This document shows positions 43,209 through 51,574 of a DNA stretch of 64,000 bases, piece by piece. The stretch spans positions 1-64,000 of the forward strand of contig JAODMO010000010.1 in NCBI GenBank assembly GCA_025464995.1, written 5' to 3'. Both the position numbers and the translations under genes were made by a program. Numbering within the stretch: the first letter of the stretch is position 1; each line of letters begins with the position of its first letter. A model generated the notes under the pieces. It made no database searches and had not been told where the DNA came from. It saw only the letters and a list, made by a program, of their open reading frames with translations. The DNA is from Microbacteriaceae bacterium (GTDB taxonomy: Bacteria; Actinomycetota; Actinomycetes; Actinomycetales; Microbacteriaceae).

Positions 43209-44417
43209 CTAGATCCCGGTTCGCAGCACCTCGACCATGCGCCGCGCGATCGAGCGGTCGATGTCGTCGGGCACCGCCTGGGCGCCGGGCAGCAGGGTCT
43301 CGGGGGCGGTCGCCACCCGCTCCAGGGAGCGCGCCTGCAGCAGGAAGCCGAGGTCCATCGAGGCGATCGAGTTGCCCTTCGGCGCCCGGCCGGCGAGGTT
43401 GAACATGCGGCCGTCGGCGATCAGCACCAGCTCCCGCCCGTCCGGCATCCGGAAGCTCTCGAGGCCCTCGTCGAGGACCTGGCGGGACGCGGCCTGGTCG
43501 GCGAGCGCCGCCGTGTCGATCTCCCACGGGAAGTGGCCGATGTTGCCGAGCACGACCCCCGAGCGCAGCAGCGGCAGATGCTCGGCGCGCAGCACGTTCG
43601 CGGCGCCGGTGGCGGTGATGACGGCCTGCCCCCAGGGCAGCAGGTTCTCGAGGTCGTCCACGAGGTGGCCGTCGAGCGCCGCCTCGAACGCCTTGATCTC
43701 GTCGACCTCGGCAACCGCGACCTGGCCGCCCAGCGCCTTGAGATAGCGGGCGACGCCCCGGCCGCACCAGCCGTAGCCGATCACGACGAAGCGGCGCCCG
43801 GGGATCATGAGGTTGGTGATGCGCTGGAAGCTCTCCACCGCGGACTGCCCCACCGCGTGCAGGTTCTCGCCGATCGCCTTGAGCGGGCTGTCATTGATGA
43901 CGATCACCGGGAACGGCACCGCGCCGGCGAGCTCGTCCCGCAGGCGGAAGGCGCCCGAGGTGGTCTCCTCCGTGCCCCCGACGACCTCGGCGGTCCTCCC
44001 GGAGACGACGATGCCCGCGGCGAGGTCCGCGCCGTTGTCCAGCAGGATCTGGGGCCGGGCCTCGAGCACCGCCTGGATGTTGCGGTGGTGCTGGTCGAGC
44101 GAGTCGTCGCGGCGGCCCACAATCGTCATCCCCTGCTCCCGCAGAGCCGCGACGACGTCGTCCTGGGTGGAGCCGTGATTGCCGGTGCCCACGACCTCTG
44201 CCCCGCCCGCGGCGAGGGTCTCGAGCAGCACCGCCGTCTTCGGCTCCAGATGCAGCGACATCCCGATGCGCAGGCCGGCGAAGGGCCGCTCCGCGGCGAA
44301 GCGCGCTCGGGTCTCGCCGAGCAGGGGCATCCGCGAGCGGATCCAGGTGATGCGCGCGGCGCCGGTCGTGGCCAGGTCGGACGCGGGAGAGGCTGCGGGG
44401 GGGCCGTCGGAAGTCAT
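43209..44417 (-). CDS. Divergent S-adenosylhomocysteinase-like protein
   Basis: A 402-residue NAD-dependent SAHH homologue of the short (archaeal/Thermotoga-like) length. Recognisable are SLHLEPKTAVLLETL near 55, TEETTSGAFRLRDE near 150, the Rossmann loop VVIGYGWCGRGVARYL near 212 and GNIGHFPWEID near 290. Against the canonical enzyme, the NDS..TK..FDN segment reads NDSPLKAIGEN, and the substrate-binding NLGCAMGHP motif reads NLAGRAPKGNS, with the His missing. The C-terminal KPDHYRY-type tail is absent. It may act on another nucleoside; grouped with IclR and salvage genes. Confidence 0.75.
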   Translation of the reverse strand: MTSDGPPAASPASDLATTGAARITWIRSRMPLLGETRARFAAERPFAGLRIGMSLHLEPKTAVLLETLAAGGAEVVGTGNHGSTQDDVVAALREQGMTIVGRRDDSLDQHHRNIQAVLEARPQILLDNGADLAAGIVVSGRTAEVVGGTEETTSGAFRLRDELAGAVPFPVIVINDSPLKAIGENLHAVGQSAVESFQRITNLMIPGRRFVVIGYGWCGRGVARYLKALGGQVAVAEVDEIKAFEAALDGHLVDDLENLLPWGQAVITATGAANVLRAEHLPLLRSGVVLGNIGHFPWEIDTAALADQAASRQVLDEGLESFRMPDGRELVLIADGRMFNLAGRAPKGNSIASMDLGFLLQARSLERVATAPETLLPGAQAVPDDIDRSIARRMVEVLRTGI

Positions 44418-44428
44418 GCCGGAATCTT

Positions 44429-44458
44429 CACATATGAAAGAGGGTTGCGTATATGCAA
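44429..44458. promoter_or_regulatory. Pair of palindromic operator candidates
   Basis: TTCACATATGAA (44427-44438 region) and TTGCGTATATGCAA (about 44445-44458) are near-perfect palindromes sharing an ATATG core. They fill the 59-bp gap between the divergent SAHH-like and nucleoside hydrolase genes and abut both promoters, so a dimeric regulator (the IclR protein is a candidate) could control both directions. Confidence 0.5.
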
Positions 44459-44464
44459 TTCCGA

Positions 44465-44470
44465 TAGAGT
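44465..44470 (+). promoter_or_regulatory. Leaderless promoter -10 (TAGAGT) for nucleoside hydrolase
   Basis: TAGAGT, 6 nt, then ATG 44477. The palindrome just upstream would overlap the spacer/-35 region, as expected for a repressor site. Confidence 0.5.
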
Positions 44471-44476
44471 CGGGTC

Positions 44477-45424
44477 ATGCCGCGCAAGATCCTCCTCGAC
44501 TGTGACCCTGGACACGACGACGCCGTCGCCCTGCTTCTCGCCTGGGGCAGTCCCGAGATCGACCTGGTGGCCGTCACGACCGTCGCAGGCAACCAGACGC
44601 TCGAGAAGGTCACGCGCAACGCCCTCGCCGTGGCCGCCGTCGCGGGGATCACCGGAGTGCCGTTCGCGGCCGGCTGTGACCGGCCGCTCGTCCGCCCCGC
44701 GGAGACCGCCGCGGAGATCCACGGCGACTCGGGCATGGACGGGCCGGTCCTGCCGCCGGCTACCACGGTGCTCGACTCGCGGCACGCGGTGGACCTCATC
44801 ATCGACACCGTGATGGCGGCCGAGCCGGGCGAGATCACGCTCGTTCCCACCGGCGCCCTCACGAACATCGCGCTCGCGGTGCGCAAGGAGCCCCGCATCG
44901 TCGAGCGGGTGCGCGAGGTGGTGCTGATGGGCGGCGGCTACCACGTGGGCAACTGGAGCGCGGTTGCCGAATTCAACATCGTGATCGACCCGGAGGCGGC
45001 CCACATCGTCTTCTCGGAGCCGTGGGAGGTCACGATGGTCGGCCTCGACCTGACCCATCAGGCGCTCGCCACGCCGGCGGTGGAGCGAGCGATCGCCGCG
45101 ATCGGCACCGGTCCGGCGCGCTTCATGGGCGAGCTGATGGACTTCTTCCGGGAGAGCTACCGCGACGCCCAGGGCTTCGACTCCCCGCCCGTGCACGACC
45201 CGTGCGCGGTCGCCTACGTGATCGACCCCACCGTGATGACGACCCGGCGCACCCCGCTCTCGGTCGAGCTCACCGGGACCCACACCCTCGGCATGACCGT
45301 GGCGGACTTCCGCTCGCCGCACGGCGAGGACGTGCACACCAAGGTGGCCGTCGACCTCGACGTCGACCGCTTCTGGGCGCTCGTCCTCGACGCTCTGGAG
45401 CGGATCGGCGACCCCGCGGCCTGA
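44477..45424 (+). CDS. Nucleoside hydrolase (inosine-uridine preferring family)
   Basis: Hydrolyses ribonucleosides to base and ribose. The 315 residues carry the calcium-binding LLDCDPGHDDAVALLLA at 6-22, VTTVAGNQTLEKVTRNA near 38, LVPTGALTNIALAV near 122, VLMGGGYHVGNWS near 150 and FNIVIDPEAAHIVF near 165, with a second Asp-binding VHDPCAVAY near 240. It diverges from the SAHH-like/IclR/adenosine deaminase operon. Confidence 0.94.
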   Translation: MPRKILLDCDPGHDDAVALLLAWGSPEIDLVAVTTVAGNQTLEKVTRNALAVAAVAGITGVPFAAGCDRPLVRPAETAAEIHGDSGMDGPVLPPATTVLDSRHAVDLIIDTVMAAEPGEITLVPTGALTNIALAVRKEPRIVERVREVVLMGGGYHVGNWSAVAEFNIVIDPEAAHIVFSEPWEVTMVGLDLTHQALATPAVERAIAAIGTGPARFMGELMDFFRESYRDAQGFDSPPVHDPCAVAYVIDPTVMTTRRTPLSVELTGTHTLGMTVADFRSPHGEDVHTKVAVDLDVDRFWALVLDALERIGDPAA

Positions 45425-45429
45425 TCCGA

Positions 45430-45987
45430 TCAGGAACCTGCGGCGGCTCTCCGGGCCCGATAGGCCGTGACGTTCGCCCTGTTGCCGCAGTTTCCGACGT
45501 CGCAGAACCGCTTCGACCGGTTTCGGGAGAGATCCACCACGACGGCGGTGCAGTCGTCCGCCGCGCACTCCTTCAGACGGCCGAGCTCGTCCGCCCGCAC
45601 CACGTCGACAAGAGCCATGGCGGTCTCCACGCGCACCCGGACGTCGAACGGCGCGTCGCTCGGGACCGCATGCAGGTGCCAGTCGACGCCGTCGTGGCGC
45701 ACGAGCCGGGGCAGCGCCTGAGCCTCGGCGAGCACCCGGTTCACGTGCTCGGCGACCTCGTCCCGTGACTCGGTGAAGAACGCGCGCAGCTCGGTGCGCA
45801 GCTCTCGAAGCGCCTCCAGCTCGTCCGCGCTGCGGCGCAGGGCTCCGGAGTACGCCCAGCCGGTGAAGAAGGCAGCCACGTCGTCGGTCCCGGTCAGCTC
45901 GTCTGCTCCCGAGCGCGACGCGTCCGGCTCGGTGTTGATCAGCGCGGCTGCGGCCTGCAGCACCGATTCGGTGTCAGGACTGAACAC
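45430..45987 (-). CDS. CGNR zinc-finger (ABATE-domain) regulator
   Basis: A 185-residue putative transcription factor. The N-terminal helical ABATE-like domain (residues 5-125) includes ALINTEPDASRSGADELT; the C-terminal zinc finger has C-x4-C in LKECAADDCTAVVVDLSRNR and then RFCDVGNCGNR, the CGNR signature, ending VTAYRARR. GTG 45987 is preferred over ATG 46023 because AGGAG lies 7 nt upstream and family members begin at this point. It diverges from the EamA exporter, which it may regulate. Confidence 0.87.
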   Translation of the reverse strand: MFSPDTESVLQAAAALINTEPDASRSGADELTGTDDVAAFFTGWAYSGALRRSADELEALRELRTELRAFFTESRDEVAEHVNRVLAEAQALPRLVRHDGVDWHLHAVPSDAPFDVRVRVETAMALVDVVRADELGRLKECAADDCTAVVVDLSRNRSKRFCDVGNCGNRANVTAYRARRAAAGS

Positions 45988-46024
45988 GAATTGACTCCTG
46001 TCATGCCGAGTGGATAGCGTCATG

Positions 46025-46030
46025 AGCGTA
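46025..46030 (-). promoter_or_regulatory. -10 hexamer TACGCT for the CGNR gene
   Basis: TACGCT on the minus strand lies 37 nt before GTG 45987, giving a leader of about 30 nt that includes the AGGAG site. This argues against ATG 46023, which lies 1 nt from the hexamer. Confidence 0.35.
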
Positions 46031-46072
46031 CCGCGGTTGACTCATGACCGCCGTCGAGGAGGAGGAGGAGCC

Positions 46073-47122
46073 GTGGGACGCACCGGCTGGATGCTCGTCG
46101 CCGTCTGCTCGGCGCTCGCCTTCGGCATGTCGGGCACGTTCGTGAAGCCGGTGCTCGACGCCGGCTGGTCCCCGGGTGCCGGCAGCATCGTCCGCACCGG
46201 AATCGGTGCGCTGATCCTCGCGGTGCCGACCTGGCGGGCGCTCCGCGGCCGCTGGCACCTCGTGCGCCGCTCCTGGCTCGGCATCCTGCTGTTCGGCGGA
46301 GTCGGGATCGCCGGCACGCAGACCGCGTACTTCCTCGCGGTCAGCCGCATCCCCGTGAGCACGGCGCTGATGATCGAATACCTGGCGCCGGTGCTGCTCG
46401 TGATCGCGACCGGGCTGTGGCTTCGTCGCTGGCCACCGCTGCGGGTCGTGGCCGGGGCCGTTCTCGCGATGGGCGGCCTCGCACTCGTGCTGGATCTCAC
46501 CGGGGCGACCGCGCTCGACCCGGTCGGACTGGCCGCCGCCTGCGTCGCCGCCGTGGTGTGTGCCGTCTACTTCCAGCTCTCCGCCACGCTCCCCCTGCCG
46601 CCGCTCGCCCTCACCGGCCTCGGCTTCGCAGTGGCGTCGGTCGTGTCCGCCGTCCTCGGCGCCATCGGCCTCGTGCCGATCACCGTCGGCTCGTGGAGCG
46701 TGAACCTCTTCGGGTCGTCGGTCTCGGCGCTCGTTCCCCTCGCGGTCGTGGTCCTGATCGCCACCGCCCTGGCCTACACAGTGGAGGTGGCGGCGGCGTC
46801 CCGGATCGGCGCCCGGGCGGCCTCCTTCCTCGCGCTCACCGAGGTCCTCTTCGCCACCGTCACCGCGGCGCTCGTGCTCGGCCAGATCCCCGGTCCCATG
46901 CAGGCGGCGGGCGGGATCGTGCTGCTCGTGGGCGTGCTGCTGGTGGCATCGGCACCGACGGCGCACGTGCTGCCGCTGCCCCAGGACGCGCTGCCGGATG
47001 CCGCGGCATCAGAGGCCGCGCCACCTCACAGCGCACTGCCGCGTGGGGACGTCGCGGCTGCGCCTCGCGCGCACCGCGGTGCCGGCCGCCGCAGAACCCG
47101 GGCGCCCGTGCCTCGCTCCTGA
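46073..47122 (+). CDS. EamA/DMT-family membrane transporter
   Basis: A 349-residue drug/metabolite transporter with ten predicted helices in two EamA repeats: first WMLVAVCSALAFGMSGTFVK to IATGLWL, second AACVAAVVCAVYFQLSAT to GIVLLVGVLLVAS. A proline-rich basic tail of about 50 residues follows. GTG 46073 is preferred: a run of GAGGAG repeats immediately upstream provides the ribosome site, and the in-frame ATG 46022 collides with the divergent CGNR gene. Substrate unknown. Confidence 0.85.
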   Translation: MGRTGWMLVAVCSALAFGMSGTFVKPVLDAGWSPGAGSIVRTGIGALILAVPTWRALRGRWHLVRRSWLGILLFGGVGIAGTQTAYFLAVSRIPVSTALMIEYLAPVLLVIATGLWLRRWPPLRVVAGAVLAMGGLALVLDLTGATALDPVGLAAACVAAVVCAVYFQLSATLPLPPLALTGLGFAVASVVSAVLGAIGLVPITVGSWSVNLFGSSVSALVPLAVVVLIATALAYTVEVAAASRIGARAASFLALTEVLFATVTAALVLGQIPGPMQAAGGIVLLVGVLLVASAPTAHVLPLPQDALPDAAASEAAPPHSALPRGDVAAAPRAHRGAGRRRTRAPVPRS

Positions 47123-47159
47123 CCGGTCCCGACGTCCGCTGAGACTTGCGAGTCAGGAG
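47116..47159. terminator. Inverted repeat spanning both stops of convergent genes
   Basis: CTCCTGAC (47116-47123) and GTCAGGAG (47152-47159) form an 8-bp stem with a 28-nt loop. Each arm contains a stop codon, of the EamA gene and of thymidine phosphorylase. It may be a weak two-way terminator. Confidence 0.35.
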
Positions 47160-48436
47160 ATCCGGTCCGCGATGAGCGGCCGTGCCGCCGGGGCCACCTC
47201 CCCGATCGCCCATGCTCCTTCCAGCGATGCCAGCGCGCGTGGGATGCGCGCCTCCTCGTCACTGTGCAGGGTGAAGAGCGGCTGTCCCTTGGTGACCCGG
47301 TCGCCCGGCTTCGCATGCAGCTCGATGCCGGCCCCCGCCGAGACGGGGTCCTGCTGCCGCGCCCGGCCCGCACCGAGGCGCCAGGCAGCGATGCCGAAGG
47401 GGAGGGCGTGCTGGGAGCTGAGGATGCCGGACGAGGGAGCCGTCACCGTCTCGCTCTCCTTCGCGGTGGGGAGCGGAGCGTCGGGGTCGCCGCCCTGCGC
47501 GGCGATCATCCGGCGCCACACGTCCATGGCGCGGCCGTCGGCGAGGGCTTCGGCAGGGTCGGCGTCGGGCAGGCCGCCGTGGGCGAGCATCGCGCGGGCG
47601 AGCTCGACGGTCAGCTCGATCACGTCGGCCGGGCCGCCGCCCGCGAGCACCTCCACGGATTCGCGCACCTCGAGGGCGTTGCCGATGGTGAGCCCCAGCG
47701 GCACGGTCATGTCGGTGAGCAGCGCACTGGTCGCCACACCGGCATCCGTGCCGAGGGCGACCATGGTCCGCGCCAGCTCCCGAGCGAGCTCCAGGTCCTT
47801 CATGAACGCGCCCTCGCCGAACTTGACGTCGAGCACCAGCGCGGAGGTGCCCTCGGCGATCTTCTTCGACATGATCGAGGAGGCGATGAGCGGGATCGCC
47901 TCGACCGTCCCCGTGGTGTCGCGGAGGGCGTAGAGCCGCTTGTCGGCGGGCGCGAGGCCGGCGCCGGCCGCGCAGATGACCGCGCCGACATCCCGGAGCT
48001 GGGCACGCATGGCGTCCGGGGCGATGTCGGCACGCCAGCCGGGGATCGACTCCAGCTTGTCGAGCGTGCCGCCGGTGTGGCCGAGGCCACGGCCGGAGAG
48101 CTGCGGCACGGCGAGCCCGAACGAGGCCACGAGCGGGGCGAGGGGCAGGGTGATCTTGTCCCCCACGCCGCCCGTCGAGTGCTTGTCCACGGTGGTCTTG
48201 CCCAGCCCGTCGAAGCTCATCCGCTCGCCGCTCGCGATCATCGCGAGGGTGAGGTCGCGGATCTCCGAGCGCGTCATGCCGTTCAGCAGCACCGCCATCG
48301 CCCAGGCGGACATCTGCTCGTCGGCGACATAGCCGCGCGTGAACGCGTCGACGAGCCAGTCGATCTCGGCGGTGGTCAGCTCGCGCTTCTCCCGCTTGGC
48401 GATGATCAGGTCGACGGCGTCGTATGCCTCAGTCAC
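47153..48436 (-). CDS. deoA: Thymidine phosphorylase (pyrimidine-nucleoside phosphorylase)
   Basis: Splits thymidine/deoxyuridine to base and deoxyribose-1-phosphate. The 427 residues have the all-alpha N domain (DAVDLIIAKREKRELTTAEI), the phosphate-binding TVDKHSTGGVGDKITLPLAP near 82, SGRGLGHTGGTLDKLESIPG near 113 and EGTSALVLDVKFGEGAFMKD near 190, and a barrel-sandwich C domain. GTG 48436 is chosen because TAGCGT lies 7 nt before it. It works with the neighbouring cytidine deaminase and nucleoside transporter. Confidence 0.95.
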   Translation of the reverse strand: MTEAYDAVDLIIAKREKRELTTAEIDWLVDAFTRGYVADEQMSAWAMAVLLNGMTRSEIRDLTLAMIASGERMSFDGLGKTTVDKHSTGGVGDKITLPLAPLVASFGLAVPQLSGRGLGHTGGTLDKLESIPGWRADIAPDAMRAQLRDVGAVICAAGAGLAPADKRLYALRDTTGTVEAIPLIASSIMSKKIAEGTSALVLDVKFGEGAFMKDLELARELARTMVALGTDAGVATSALLTDMTVPLGLTIGNALEVRESVEVLAGGGPADVIELTVELARAMLAHGGLPDADPAEALADGRAMDVWRRMIAAQGGDPDAPLPTAKESETVTAPSSGILSSQHALPFGIAAWRLGAGRARQQDPVSAGAGIELHAKPGDRVTKGQPLFTLHSDEEARIPRALASLEGAWAIGEVAPAARPLIADRIS

Positions 48437-48443
48437 GCCTCTC

Positions 48444-48449
48444 ACGCTA
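48444..48449 (-). promoter_or_regulatory. Leaderless promoter -10 (TAGCGT) for deoA
   Basis: TAGCGT on the minus strand, 7 nt, then GTG 48436. The alternative GTG 48445 falls inside the hexamer. Confidence 0.4.
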
Positions 48450-48455
48450 GCGGCC

Positions 48456-48527
48456 GCCGAGCGCGCCCCGAGACGACGAGCGCGGGTCGTGCCCAGCGCG
48501 CGCTCGGCGTCGGGAGGCGCGCTCGGC
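48456..48527. repeat. GCGCGCTCGGC repeats, probable cdd terminator
   Basis: GCCGAGCGCGC (48456-48466) is an exact inverse of GCGCGCTCGGC at 48498-48508 and again at 48517-48527. The arms form an 11-bp stem in the 104-bp gap between the cdd stop and the deoA start, probably ending the leftward cdd transcript. Confidence 0.5.
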
Positions 48528-48540
48528 GAGTAAGACCGGG

Positions 48541-49014
48541 TCAGGCGTCGTGCTCAGCACGGTACGCCGCCAGGGTGCGCGGCCCGAACGCGTCGGGGAT
48601 GACCTCGTCGATCGTCTTGATCCCGCTCACGGTCTCGAGGAGCATGCCCTCGGCAGAGTGCTCGAAGAGCAGCTGGCGGCAGCGGCCGCAGGGCATCAGG
48701 GCGCCGCCGTCCCCGTCGACGCAGGTGAAGGCGACCAGCTTGCCGCCGCCGGTCATCGCGAGCGTCGACACCAGGGTGCACTCGGCGCAGAGGGTCAGGC
48801 CGTACGAGGCGTTCTCCACGTTGCAGCCGCTGATGATCCGGCCGTCGTCGACGATGGCGGCGACGCCCACCGGGAACCGGGAGTACGGCACGTACGCCTT
48901 GCCCATCGCCGCGTACGCGACGGCGCGCAGGGCGTCCCAGTCGATGTCCGCCGGGTCGGTGCCCGCCGCGTCGCTGTCCGCCGCCTCCGGGCCCGCTCCT
49001 GCAGTGTCCGCCAT
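48541..49014 (-). CDS. cdd: Cytidine deaminase
   Basis: Deaminates cytidine and deoxycytidine to uridine forms. The 157-residue homotetramer-type enzyme has an acidic, alanine-rich N-terminal extension of about 25 residues, then KAYVPYSRFPVGVAAIVDDG, the active-site NVENASYGLTLCAECTLV (zinc Cys and catalytic Glu) and PCGRCRQLLFE with the other two zinc Cys. GGGGAAA precedes the ATG. It is 11 nt after the permease gene, so it is the last member of the transporter operon. Confidence 0.94.
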   Translation of the reverse strand: MADTAGAGPEAADSDAAGTDPADIDWDALRAVAYAAMGKAYVPYSRFPVGVAAIVDDGRIISGCNVENASYGLTLCAECTLVSTLAMTGGGKLVAFTCVDGDGGALMPCGRCRQLLFEHSAEGMLLETVSGIKTIDEVIPDAFGPRTLAAYRAEHDA

Positions 49015-49025
49015 CGTTTCCCCGC

Positions 49026-50303
49026 TCACTTGATGTACGGCTTGCCGGACGCCGCCGGCGCCCGGGATGCGCCGACCAGCCCGGCGACGGCGACGATCGT
49101 GACCACGTAGGGCAGCGACAGCATGAACTCGCTCGGCACCGGAGAGCCGATGATGCTCAGCACGTTCTGCAGGTTCTGCGCAAAGCCGAACAGCAGCGCG
49201 GCGAGCGTGGCGCGGATCGGGTCCCATCGGCCGAAGATCACCGCGGCGAGGGCGATGAAGCCGGCGCCCGCCGTCATCTCCTTGTTGAACGCGCCGACCG
49301 CGCCGAGCGTCAGGTACGCGCCGCCGAAGCCCGCGATGGCGCCGGCGAGCGACACGTTCAGGAAGCGGGTGCGCGCCACGTTGATGCCGACCGTGTCGGC
49401 CGCCTGCGGGTGCTCGCCCACCGAGCGCACGCGGAGACCCCAGCGGGTCTTGAAGAGGAAGTACCAGACCAGCGCCACGGCCACGTACATCACGTAGACG
49501 ATGATCGTCTGGCGGAACAGGGCGGGACCGAGGATCGGGATCTGCGACAGCACCGGGATCTCGATGCGGTCGAACTTGGGCGGGTTGTTGAGCACCGCCG
49601 CGTTCGGCGAGAGCACCTTGGAGAAGAAGAAGCTCGTGAGCCCGGTGACGAGCACGTTGAGCACGACCCCGACGATGACCTGGTCGACGAGGTACCTGAT
49701 CGCGAACGCGGCCAGCACGATGGACACCAGGACGCCGGCGATCATCGCCCCGACCAGGCCGAGGAGCGGCTGCCTGGTGACCGAGGCCACGACCGCGGAG
49801 GCGAAGGCACCGGCGAGCAGCTGGCCCTCGATGGCGACGTTCACGACGCCGACCCGCTCGCAGATCACGCCGCCGAGGGCGCCGAAGATCAGCGGGACAC
49901 TCAGCCCCAGGGTGCCGACGAAGAGTCCGGGAACGGGCACGGCGGCCCCCGCGGCTGCCCAGGTGAGGAAGGCGATCACGAAGAGCGCACCGAACACCGC
50001 GATGAGCCAGAGCGGCGTGCGGCGGGCCGCGGCGGAGCGCATCGTGGCGAAGCCGGCGATCGCGGCGAGCACGAGCGTGAGGAGGATCGTGGTCAGGCGG
50101 GTGGGCAGGGTCAGCGCAGGGAGCTGAAGCAGGTCGCTGCCGGTGGAGAGCCGGAAGGTGGAGTCGCCGTCGCGACCGAAGCCGATGAACAGCATCGCCG
50201 CAATCAGCGCGAAGACACCGAGGCCGATCGGCACCTTCCAGCTGCGGACGATTGCCTTGTCGAGGACCGGTCGCGCCGCGATCCCGCTGGTCGCCGTCGT
50301 CAC
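49026..50303 (-). CDS. Nucleoside ABC transporter permease (BmpC/YufQ type)
   Basis: A 425-residue membrane subunit of a BMP-family nucleoside importer. About ten hydrophobic helices; FGALGGVICERVGVVNVAIEG near 145 is the hallmark of this permease class, and VGEHPQAADTVGINV is the cytoplasmic coupling loop. The first 110 residues add two helices. GTG 50303 overlaps the stop of the companion permease (GTGA). The transporter is next to cytidine deaminase and thymidine phosphorylase, matching nucleoside uptake. Confidence 0.9.
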   Translation of the reverse strand: MTTATSGIAARPVLDKAIVRSWKVPIGLGVFALIAAMLFIGFGRDGDSTFRLSTGSDLLQLPALTLPTRLTTILLTLVLAAIAGFATMRSAAARRTPLWLIAVFGALFVIAFLTWAAAGAAVPVPGLFVGTLGLSVPLIFGALGGVICERVGVVNVAIEGQLLAGAFASAVVASVTRQPLLGLVGAMIAGVLVSIVLAAFAIRYLVDQVIVGVVLNVLVTGLTSFFFSKVLSPNAAVLNNPPKFDRIEIPVLSQIPILGPALFRQTIIVYVMYVAVALVWYFLFKTRWGLRVRSVGEHPQAADTVGINVARTRFLNVSLAGAIAGFGGAYLTLGAVGAFNKEMTAGAGFIALAAVIFGRWDPIRATLAALLFGFAQNLQNVLSIIGSPVPSEFMLSLPYVVTIVAVAGLVGASRAPAASGKPYIK

Positions 50304-51574
50304 TTCGCCACCGCCTGGACTCGACGCCGCGAGGTGCGCTTCTCGCCCGGCGTCGGGAGGCGGAAGATCGTGCGGACGAGGGGCGGCGCGGCGATGAAGA
50401 GGACGATGAGCGACTGCACGACCAGCACGATGTCGATCGGCACGCCCTCGGCCGCCTGCATCGAGAAACCGCCGGCCTTGAACGCGCCGAAGAGGATCCC
50501 CGCGGCGAACACGCCCCACGGGCGCGAGCGACCCAGCAGGGCGACCGTGATCGCGTCGAAGCCGATGCCCGCGTCGATGCCGGACCCGAATCCCGTCTTG
50601 ATGGTGCCGAGCGCCTGAGCGGCACCCGCGAGGCCGATGAGGGCGCCGGAGATGAGCATCGCGAGCACATATGCGCGCTTCACGTCGATGCCCGCGACGC
50701 GGGACGCGTGGGGGTTCTCGCCCACAGCACGGAACTGGAAGCCCAGATTGGAGCGGTTGAGGATGTACCAGACGATGATCGTGGCGACGATCGCGAACAG
50801 GAACCCCGCGTGCAGGTTGTAGCCGCCGCCGAGCAGGTCGGGGAACACCGCGGTGTCCTTCATCGCCCGGGTCTTGGGATTGTTGCTGCCGGGCGCCTGC
50901 AGCACGGGGGTGCGCAGCAGGTAGGACACCAGGTAGTAGGCGACGTAGTTGAGCATGATCGTGGTGATCACCTCATGCGCGCCGGTGCGCGCCTTGAGGA
51001 GACCTGCGATGCCCGCCCAGAGCCCGCCGGCGATCATCGCGGCGAGCACCGCGACGATGAGGTGCAGGCCGAAGGGCAGGTCGAGTGAGAAGCCGACCCA
51101 GCCGGCCGCCGAGGCCGCGACGAGCATCTGCCCTCGCCCGCCGATGTTGAACATGCCCACGCGGAACGCGAGTGCGACCCCGAGGCCCGCGGCGATCAGG
51201 GGAGTGGCGAAGGTCAGGGTCTCGGTGAAGGGGCGGATCCCCGCGGCGAAGCCGGACACCCGGAAGTTGTAGAACGCGCCCTGGAACAGCGCCGAGTACG
51301 CGCCGGCGACCGCCTGCCAAGCGGCGCCGAGCAGGTCGGCGGGCCGGGAGAAGAAGTAGCCCGCCGCGGCCTGGACGTCGGCGTCGGTGATGGCGATGAG
51401 GATGCCGCCGACCACGATCGAGAGCAGGACGGCGAGCAGGGAGATCAGGACGCTGCCGTTCGTGACCTCGCGGAGGAACAGCTGGAAGCGAGACTCCCCC
51501 GGCTCGCGCTCGGGGGCGTCGTCGACGGCCTCTGCGGCGTCCTGGCCGCGGATCGGGATCTGCTGGTCGGTCAC
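50300..51574 (-). CDS. Nucleoside ABC transporter permease (BmpB/YufP type)
   Basis: A 424-residue second permease of the importer. After a 35-residue acidic N terminus there are about nine helices; ATPLIAAGLGVALAFRVGMF then NIGGRGQMLVAASAAGW is the family signature, and VGENPHASRVAGIDVKRAYV the coupling loop. GTG 51574 overlaps the ATPase gene stop (GTGA), so ATPase, both permeases and cytidine deaminase form one coupled operon. Confidence 0.9.
   Translation of the reverse strand: MTDQQIPIRGQDAAEAVDDAPEREPGESRFQLFLREVTNGSVLISLLAVLLSIVVGGILIAITDADVQAAAGYFFSRPADLLGAAWQAVAGAYSALFQGAFYNFRVSGFAAGIRPFTETLTFATPLIAAGLGVALAFRVGMFNIGGRGQMLVAASAAGWVGFSLDLPFGLHLIVAVLAAMIAGGLWAGIAGLLKARTGAHEVITTIMLNYVAYYLVSYLLRTPVLQAPGSNNPKTRAMKDTAVFPDLLGGGYNLHAGFLFAIVATIIVWYILNRSNLGFQFRAVGENPHASRVAGIDVKRAYVLAMLISGALIGLAGAAQALGTIKTGFGSGIDAGIGFDAITVALLGRSRPWGVFAAGILFGAFKAGGFSMQAAEGVPIDIVLVVQSLIVLFIAAPPLVRTIFRLPTPGEKRTSRRRVQAVAK

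Noticed and set aside
46022-46072. ATG 46022 as start of the EamA transporter
   Set aside because: It overlaps the divergent CGNR gene region, adds 17 residues without homology, and lacks a ribosome site, whereas GTG 46073 has a strong purine run before it.
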